This document shows, piece by piece, positions 25,002 through 29,813 of a stretch of DNA of 29,813 bases. The notes under the pieces were generated by a model that saw nothing but the letters and a program-made list of their open reading frames with translations, was not told the origin of the DNA and searched no databases. The DNA lies in IMG/VR virus record IMGVR_UViG_3300009149_000185, positions 1 to 29,813 of that record; one strand, given 5' to 3'. The stretch comes from a virus. Every line of letters starts with the position of its first letter. Positions within the stretch are counted from its first letter, which is position 1. Position numbers and translations under genes: made by a program.

Positions 25002-25739
25002 TTACTTATTGAATCTTGCTTTGCGCGTAACATCTTTGATTAATGCGCTCTTATCATGCTCACGAAGAGGTTGCTTAACATATTTATCAAGCAGCTCAGT
25101 TGGCATGTCTGAAAGAATCTCAGTCAACTCTTCCAAAACAAAATTCGTATTCTTATTCTCTCCCAAGAGATTTTTCTTTTTGTTCTCCACATATATGTAG
25201 TATGCAGCAGCAACCAATCCAACACCAATAACGATTAAAACTACCCATGGATATTGGTTGATCATAATACCACAGGCGATAAGAGACGCACCACCTGCGG
25301 ATACACCCATACCTAACCACCACATACCGAAGAACATTAGTACAACACCTACTGCTACCATAATCCCACCAAAGACAAATAACTGGACAGGTGCTAAGTT
25401 TAGTTTCCAAGTCGAAGTCATCGAAGTAAATGAATCTGTAGAAGTCTTACCAGATGCTGATAGTTTAAACTTACCCTTGGATCCAACTGGGACTTCTGTG
25501 TCTACACCATCAATACGAATTCTGTAAGGAGGATAAGGTTTTCCAGCAGTGTCAAGAAGGAGGTCTTCGGGTAGTTCAATCTCACCCTCAATATCCCCAA
25601 TGATTCGATTACGTATTGTATCTGTTTGTGAAGCGTTGCCTTCGTTTCCAGTAGGAATACGACCAGGATTATTGGTCTTAATACAACCCATTGAAATTGT
25701 AAATGCAATACATATAAGTAGTAGTGTTTTCTTAAACAT
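25002..25739 (-). CDS. Lipoprotein with three membrane segments, possible lysis or envelope protein
   Basis: This 245-residue protein begins with a lipoprotein signal peptide (KKTLLLICIAFTISMGC), with lipobox Cys at residue 19. A short periplasmic domain follows (20-112), including DLLLDTAGKPYPPYRIRIDG. Three hydrophobic segments lie at about 116-137, 141-160 and 163-183 (YPWVVLIVIGVGLVAAAYYI), then a charged tail (184-245) that should be cytoplasmic. A lipid-anchored N-terminus joined to inner-membrane helices is the general layout of unimolecular spanins, which fuse inner and outer membranes at lysis. Those normally have one membrane helix, so this is only a possibility. GAGAGAGG lies 6 nt before the ATG. 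It sits upstream of the terminase genes with its own late-type motif. No holin or endolysin is nearby. Confidence 0.72.
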   Translation of the reverse strand: MFKKTLLLICIAFTISMGCIKTNNPGRIPTGNEGNASQTDTIRNRIIGDIEGEIELPEDLLLDTAGKPYPPYRIRIDGVDTEVPVGSKGKFKLSASGKTSTDSFTSMTSTWKLNLAPVQLFVFGGIMVAVGVVLMFFGMWWLGMGVSAGGASLIACGIMINQYPWVVLIVIGVGLVAAAYYIYVENKKKNLLGENKNTNFVLEELTEILSDMPTELLDKYVKQPLREHDKSALIKDVTRKARFNK

Positions 25740-25756
25740 ATCTAACCTCTCTCATG

Positions 25757-25764
25757 TATTTAGA
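25757..25764 (-). promoter_or_regulatory. Late-promoter-like motif upstream of the lipoprotein gene
   Basis: Minus-strand TCTAAATA ends 17 nt before the ATG at 25739. If transcription starts about 6-10 nt downstream, the leader would contain just the GAGAGAGG ribosome binding site. Confidence 0.45.
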
Positions 25765-25815
25765 CTAAAGATAGAGATAATCTGTAGTTAAATGTAAAGA
25801 TGTATGAAATTATAC

Positions 25816-26109
25816 TTAGGCGTTAGGGAACGGATTTGAATCTGATGCATATGGTTCCCAACTAATAGTGACCCCATCTGAGAGGGTTACAAATCCTGTC
25901 AAAGAATTTGAACCAATATTGGCACCTGGTTGTATTTCACTAGCAAAAGGATCCCATGAAGATACATTCAGGGAAGTTCCCGTCCTAGAATATGTGTATC
26001 CTGTTGTATAAACTTGTTTTTGTACCGATATAGCACCATGTCCATATGGAAGCGCAGTATATGATCGATTGAATATCACTGCTCCATTGAATTCACCACC
26101 ACTAGTCAT
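25816..26109 (-). CDS. Small paralogue of the C-terminal domain of the Ser-rich protein
   Basis: This 97-residue protein clearly resembles the last 90 residues of the protein encoded just upstream. WDPFASEIQPGANIGSNSLT here matches LDPLAAELQRGGPLSTNALS there, and VTLSDGVTISWEPYASD matches ATFNDGVVVIWEPYSGD. Predicted to be all beta. Its ATG overlaps the stop of the larger gene as ATGA, so translation is coupled. It probably arose by duplication of the domain. It may assemble with, or substitute for, the C-terminal domain of the large protein in the virion (inference). No known family is recognised. Confidence 0.72.
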   Translation of the reverse strand: MTSGGEFNGAVIFNRSYTALPYGHGAISVQKQVYTTGYTYSRTGTSLNVSSWDPFASEIQPGANIGSNSLTGFVTLSDGVTISWEPYASDSNPFPNA

Positions 26110-28154
26110 TCATTTGGATAACATTCTCCAAATTCTTGATCATCTCCACTATAAGGTTCCCATATAACAACTACACCGTCATTAAATGTGGCAGATCCTG
26201 ATAGTGCGTTTGTCGAAAGCGGACCACCCCGCTGGAGTTCTGCAGCCAAAGGATCTAGTGAATTAGCATAGAGTAAACTATCTAAAACAGTTCCTTGCGA
26301 ATTAAGAGCATAAGCAAGTCCATCCTCACCACCTGTAGTTTGTCTAGCGATTTTTACAAATTCATTTGACTGTGTGCCTCCACCTAAGTATTGCGCAGAT
26401 AATTGAATACGACTCTTAGTGCCATATGCGAACGCCCAAGACTCCAAATTGTTAGATATTGATGATACACAATCATATGTTTTTGGGCAGATTAATTTAG
26501 TCTCACCATTGTTCCAAGTAACACCAAGAAAATCTCTTGTAGATGTATCAATTGTTTCATCACTCGGCCACATCAAAGTAACTGATAACATCGGATCATC
26601 ACAATCTACAGGTCCACCACCACCAGGGAAATTCGTACTAGAACTCGATGATGAACTTGAAGACGAACTTGAAGACGAACTTGAAGATGAACTTGATGAT
26701 TCTGACGATGATGAACTTGATGATTCTGACGATGATGATGAAATATTTTGTTCACCACAACACGGTCCTAAAGTTGGTGTAAATATAGGAAAGGTCGTCC
26801 CCGTACAAAAAGATGTTGCCCATGTTGGCACCACACACCTCCCGCCCAAATCACACTTACGAAGATATAAAACACCAGGTCTTGAAGCATTACAGAATTG
26901 ACTACCATTATTGATTATACTAAGACATTGATTATACGTTACACATGTTGAGAATGATGTCTGTGCGTATGGTGCACCACCTGGGCATGTGAAATAAGAT
27001 ATTGCTGCCCGAGCGGGATATAGACCAGTACATATATCTCCACCAGATGCAGAACTTGCACTAGAATCACTTGACCCACTACTGATAGAACTATTGGAAC
27101 TATCAGAACTTACAACATCTTCACAGCAGCAATTGAGGCAATCACCATCCCCTGCTGGAGGACATGGGTTGGTTGAGTATTCGTAACGTTTGGGATAAAT
27201 TTTACCTATACTTTCGCAATATGAATAACACTCACTTGCGATAAGTGGTGGGTTGTTGATGTATGTGTCATCTGGAACTGCAATATTATCGCCGCGAATA
27301 TATCCAAGATCAATACAACTACTTACACCAATACCTTCATCCCCAGAACTAGAAGACGAACTATTAACACTCGACGCACTAGAGGCAGATGATTGACTTG
27401 ATAAAGATGATACACTACTATGACTAGATGAGATACTCAGACTAGAATCACTAGACTCTGATGATTGACTTGAACTACTTTCCGAACTTAATGATGATTG
27501 TGAACTAGTACTTGAGATACTAGATTGACTAGAATCACTAGACTCTGATGATTGACTACTTGGACTTGATTCACTTGAACTGCTTTTTGAACTTAATGAT
27601 GATTGTGAACTAGTACTTGAGATGCTGGATTGACTAGAATCACTAGACTCTGATGATTGCGAACTAGTACTTGAGATGATGGATACACTTGACTCGCTTG
27701 ATGTGCTACTAATACTTGATACACTACTTGTAGAACTACTATTACTAGACGTGGATGATATGCTAGATTGACTAGAACTACTTAAACTACTTAAACTACT
27801 TATGCTGCTAGATTCACTACTCAAACTTGAAGCACTGCTTGCGCTACTATCACTACTAGCACTAGATTTAAGAGCACTACTTGAAGATGAAGATGAAGAT
27901 GAAGAATCCGAGGGTAGATCTACAGACGATAGACCCAAGTCTGTGAGATCATCTAGCGTATCATTCAAACACATATCACAGCAAGGAAACGTTTTTTCGA
28001 TTTCAAACCCTATAGGAAGGACTGTTATGTTTCCTACATCACCATCAAACCCTGCCAATTTCCAACACCGACCATCAGAGTCTCTAAAACTCTGTGCGCC
28101 GAATGCACTGGATAATTTTAACTCACTAGGAAAGTGTCCTTGTTTATCTGCCAT
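26106..28154 (-). CDS. Ser-rich, Cys-rich modular surface protein (682 aa)
   Basis: The layout is modular. An N-terminal domain (1-80, with CCDMC) is followed by a Ser-rich tract of about 190 residues (82-270) built from SSxSS units. A Cys-rich domain follows (280-347, with CLNCCCED), then a short Ser tract (349-370). A second Cys-rich domain (374-468, ending in PCCGE) is followed by a near-pure Ser run (471-506) and a C-terminal beta domain (515-682) shared with the next gene. Ser tracts of this kind are usually flexible, often glycosylated linkers, and the many cysteines suggest disulfide-stabilised domains outside the cell. No signal peptide is present, so a virion appendage is more likely than a secreted protein. 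The start overlaps the sulfotransferase stop as TAATG. Confidence 0.78.
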   Translation of the reverse strand: MADKQGHFPSELKLSSAFGAQSFRDSDGRCWKLAGFDGDVGNITVLPIGFEIEKTFPCCDMCLNDTLDDLTDLGLSSVDLPSDSSSSSSSSSSALKSSASSDSSASSASSLSSESSSISSLSSLSSSSQSSISSTSSNSSSTSSVSSISSTSSESSVSIISSTSSQSSESSDSSQSSISSTSSQSSLSSKSSSSESSPSSQSSESSDSSQSSISSTSSQSSLSSESSSSQSSESSDSSLSISSSHSSVSSLSSQSSASSASSVNSSSSSSGDEGIGVSSCIDLGYIRGDNIAVPDDTYINNPPLIASECYSYCESIGKIYPKRYEYSTNPCPPAGDGDCLNCCCEDVVSSDSSNSSISSGSSDSSASSASGGDICTGLYPARAAISYFTCPGGAPYAQTSFSTCVTYNQCLSIINNGSQFCNASRPGVLYLRKCDLGGRCVVPTWATSFCTGTTFPIFTPTLGPCCGEQNISSSSSESSSSSSSESSSSSSSSSSSSSSSSSSSSSTNFPGGGGPVDCDDPMLSVTLMWPSDETIDTSTRDFLGVTWNNGETKLICPKTYDCVSSISNNLESWAFAYGTKSRIQLSAQYLGGGTQSNEFVKIARQTTGGEDGLAYALNSQGTVLDSLLYANSLDPLAAELQRGGPLSTNALSGSATFNDGVVVIWEPYSGDDQEFGECYPNE
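26641..26745 (-). repeat. Short-period Ser-codon repeat
   Basis: This stretch encodes the near-pure Ser run of the surface protein. At DNA level it is a tandem of related 12-nt units such as TTCAAGTTCGTC and TTCATCATCGTC on the minus strand. It alternates AGT with TCA, TCG and TCT codons rather than using one codon. Confidence 0.75.
27440..27683 (-). repeat. Long-period (105-nt) tandem repeat in the Ser-rich tract
   Basis: A 71-nt segment at 27484-27554 recurs almost exactly at 27589-27659, giving a 105-nt (35-residue) period. Partial copies flank it from about 27440 and to about 27683. The encoded unit contains QSSESSDSSQSSISSTSSQ. High DNA identity implies a recent duplication and a tract likely to vary in length. 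Confidence 0.82.
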
Positions 28155-28537
28155 TATAGTACGACTAGGATATATCCACCCTTTCCGTTAGGTGCCGGTG
28201 TAGCGCTCTTAATTTGTTTACCTTGATTCTTGAGTTTCTTAAGAAACGCTTCTACGTCTTGGATTGAATCAAATTCTTTTACAACAGGATCTTGAATAGG
28301 TCCAGCGAAATACATAGACACTTCTTTACCCATTAATTTTGAGAATATGCTATTGGTTTTATCGATGTCTCTCTTGAATCCATCGATAATCTTTTTGGTG
28401 CAAGAACATCCACCCTTCTTCGCAACGAAATTATCCCAATCCCTCTTCCGAACATCTGGATATTCGTACTTGAAGATGTCTAGATTATCCAACACAATCT
28501 TAATTTCAGATTGTCTAAATACAGTATCTTCTGCCAT
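28154..28537 (-). CDS. Possible in-frame internal gene: C-terminal 127 residues of the sulfotransferase ORF
   Basis: Inside the sulfotransferase frame an ATG at 28537 has a near-perfect ribosome binding site (AAGGAGAG, 6-8 nt spacing) and a late-promoter-like GATAAATA 38 nt upstream. The 127-residue product (MAEDTVFRQSEIKIVLDNLD onward) contains GGCSCTKKIIDGFKRDID and a C-terminal ferredoxin-like-looking segment (DVEAFLKKLKNQGKQIK, then GGYILVVL). It could be a standalone virion protein whose upstream stop was lost, or a second product by internal initiation. Confidence 0.4.
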   Translation of the reverse strand: MAEDTVFRQSEIKIVLDNLDIFKYEYPDVRKRDWDNFVAKKGGCSCTKKIIDGFKRDIDKTNSIFSKLMGKEVSMYFAGPIQDPVVKEFDSIQDVEAFLKKLKNQGKQIKSATPAPNGKGGYILVVL

Positions 28538-29665
28538 GGTCTTCTCTCCTTGTTCTACAACCACTTCTTCTGCTATATTTATCGGTTCGATGCCATCTTT
28601 CCAGAAATTATTATCAATGCTTTCATTTACTGACAATTTTTTATAACCATGTATATAAGCACACTCATACATGCATGGTTCATCTTCCCACTTGATTTTC
28701 TTACTTTCTGCCTGATTTCTCTGCTTCTGGATAATTTTAGGTTCATTTTTGCGACACATCTTGCAGAATTGCGGCCGCACACCGTTCCCACTGCGAAAGC
28801 AGAAGAAATTAAGATTATTATTGAACGTTGCTGTGTCTTGTCTCTTACTGAAGTCTACAATAGACTTATAGTCTTTTTTAACAAATTGTTTGTAAATAAA
28901 CTCAGCATCACCCCAGAGGTCATTTTCTACTTCTTCTGGATAACTTCGACGCAATTTCTTATTGATTTGCTTTGCTGCATCTTTGTTATTCCCATCTTCA
29001 CCCAAGAAGTCACTAATCCCCGACAAAACCTTCTCTGGGTTCTCTAGTAAATCATCGTAAATAACATAGTGTACGGGCACTGTGTTGAATCTTAATAACC
29101 AATGGGATACTGTGGAGGTCACATTAATAAACATCTCTGGAGTGTGAATTTTTATTTGCTCTCCATCGATCTTCATTTTGCTTAAATCGCCCAATGGGGA
29201 GGGTCTAACGAGTTTTTCTTGTGATTTAGCAACCGATCTTGGATGCCTGATCATAAAAATAACTTTGTCGATATATTGGGGATCGGATTGAACTAAACCT
29301 TGAGATACGATCTTACAGAATGATTTAGTCTTTTCTTCTTTTAATTTATCTAGACGATCTAAATCAAAGAAACGATAATGACATCCCTGAACAGTATATA
29401 GCATTTCCCAGAAACCATTAGGATTCATATCTTTAGAATGATTTAGTGCTTTATCTAGATCACGCTTTTCAGACATACGATTAAATGTATACATACGCAT
29501 CTCATATTGGAGATCCGTTTCATTTTCGTGTTTCTTTTGCGCGTTTTCAATATGTTCTTCTTGTGGGAATTTCTTACCCACGATACGATCTTCACCATAT
29601 GCTACGCGCATAAGGTCCATCATAAGACTTGTCCCACTACGTGGGCATCCTGATACTACATACAT
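28154..29665 (-). CDS. Sulfotransferase-like protein with a Cys-rich middle and an extra C-terminal domain
   Basis: This is a 503-residue protein. The first ~290 residues have the PAPS-dependent sulfotransferase signatures: a 5'-phosphosulfate loop at the N-terminus (VVSGCPRSGTSLMMDLMR, about 3-20) and a 3'-phosphate motif VIFMIRHPRSVAKSQ (about 135-149). A late YDDLLENPEKVLSGISDFLG segment (203-222) is also standard. Such enzymes transfer sulfate from PAPS to a hydroxyl or amine. Next comes a Cys-rich part (C289, FCKMCRKN at 300-307, PCMYECAYIH at 330-339) that could bind zinc. The last 127 residues (from M377) are unlike sulfotransferases and may be a separate product. The acceptor is unknown: host surface glycan, or the Ser-rich protein encoded next, are possibilities. 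GGGAGAG lies 6 nt before the ATG. Confidence 0.8.
   Translation of the reverse strand: MYVVSGCPRSGTSLMMDLMRVAYGEDRIVGKKFPQEEHIENAQKKHENETDLQYEMRMYTFNRMSEKRDLDKALNHSKDMNPNGFWEMLYTVQGCHYRFFDLDRLDKLKEEKTKSFCKIVSQGLVQSDPQYIDKVIFMIRHPRSVAKSQEKLVRPSPLGDLSKMKIDGEQIKIHTPEMFINVTSTVSHWLLRFNTVPVHYVIYDDLLENPEKVLSGISDFLGEDGNNKDAAKQINKKLRRSYPEEVENDLWGDAEFIYKQFVKKDYKSIVDFSKRQDTATFNNNLNFFCFRSGNGVRPQFCKMCRKNEPKIIQKQRNQAESKKIKWEDEPCMYECAYIHGYKKLSVNESIDNNFWKDGIEPINIAEEVVVEQGEKTMAEDTVFRQSEIKIVLDNLDIFKYEYPDVRKRDWDNFVAKKGGCSCTKKIIDGFKRDIDKTNSIFSKLMGKEVSMYFAGPIQDPVVKEFDSIQDVEAFLKKLKNQGKQIKSATPAPNGKGGYILVVL
28576..28583 (-). promoter_or_regulatory. Late-promoter-like motif inside the sulfotransferase gene
   Basis: Minus-strand GATAAATA (extended GATAAATATAG, like the copy before the gp15-like gene) ends 38 nt before the internal ATG at 28537. 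Inside a coding region it could be chance. Its combination with a strong ribosome binding site makes it worth listing. Confidence 0.35.
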
Positions 29666-29695
29666 ATTCTCTCTCCCGTTTGTTGATACTACATG

Positions 29696-29703
29696 TATTT
29701 ATC
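29696..29703 (-). promoter_or_regulatory. Late-promoter-like motif upstream of the sulfotransferase gene
   Basis: Minus-strand GATAAATA ends 30 nt before the ATG at 29665. The remaining 110 bases to the window edge contain a short dyad (ATTGAT-AA-ATCAAT, 29731-29744) and nothing else I can support. Confidence 0.5.
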
Positions 29704-29813
29704 ATGATGTTATTTTTTATATAAATGTTTATTGATAAATCAATGTCTATTCGTCTAGAGATACTAACTATAGGGACCAATAGGTATAGTGAAAGAATCC
29801 GTCAACCCCACTA

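Noticed and set aside
26419-26901. 160-codon plus-strand frame with Asp/Glu repeats (DELEDELED) opposite the Ser-rich gene
   Set aside because: It is the antisense of Ser codons, which read as Asp, Glu and Leu. It has no ribosome binding site and no promoter, and it lies within a well supported gene.
29725-29813. Open plus-strand frame of 29 codons to the window edge (MFIDKSMSIRLEILTIG...)
   Set aside because: No ribosome binding site precedes either ATG, and a frame of this length is expected by chance. Sequence beyond the edge would decide.

Overview
The window is part of the genome of a large tailed phage with a contractile tail (myovirus, T4-type architecture). The evidence is a syntenic set of tail genes (sheath, tube, gp26-like hub factor, gp27-like hub, gp5-like spike, gp25, gp6, a gp7/gpI-like wedge protein, then fibre proteins), a T4 gp15-type tail completion protein and a T4-type large terminase with its presumed small subunit. 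I see no tRNA, rRNA, CRISPR array, insertion sequence or integrase. The base composition is AT-leaning. A lipoprotein signal points to a diderm host. A membrane protein with a squalene-cyclase-type repeat fold, very like a family I know mainly from Planctomycetota and related PVC bacteria, suggests a host in or near that group (inference).

Layout, mostly on the minus strand and read right to left. (1) 29665-25816: a sulfotransferase-like protein with a C-terminal extension that may also be made from an internal start, a 682-residue Ser-rich and Cys-rich surface protein, and a 97-residue paralogue of its C-terminal domain. (2) 25739-22710: a lipoprotein with three membrane segments, the putative small terminase subunit and the large terminase. 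(3) 20560-22720, plus strand: a two-gene cassette holding a conserved Cys/His-rich protein and the membrane-anchored repeat protein. Its probable terminator lies inside the terminase gene of the other strand. (4) 20448-17906, minus: an operon behind a strong sigma70-like promoter, with two small proteins, dCMP deaminase, a DUF3293-like protein and a CxxC protein, closed by a strong terminator. This looks like early or middle expression. (5) 17759-1, minus: the tail module.

A T4-late-like motif (NNTAAATA, compare T4 TATAAATA) sits 17-58 nt upstream of the first gene of nearly every structural transcription unit. The deaminase operon instead has a host-type promoter. This suggests a conventional early/late switch, with late genes read by a phage-modified polymerase. 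No sigma factor gene is in the window, and neither are a tape measure, portal, capsid or neck genes, so the morphogenesis genes are dispersed.

The least conventional content is the accessory cargo: the PVC-like membrane repeat protein, the sulfotransferase coupled to a mucin-like Ser-rich protein, the lipoprotein with several membrane segments, and fibre-like domains inserted into core tail proteins (sheath and wedge).
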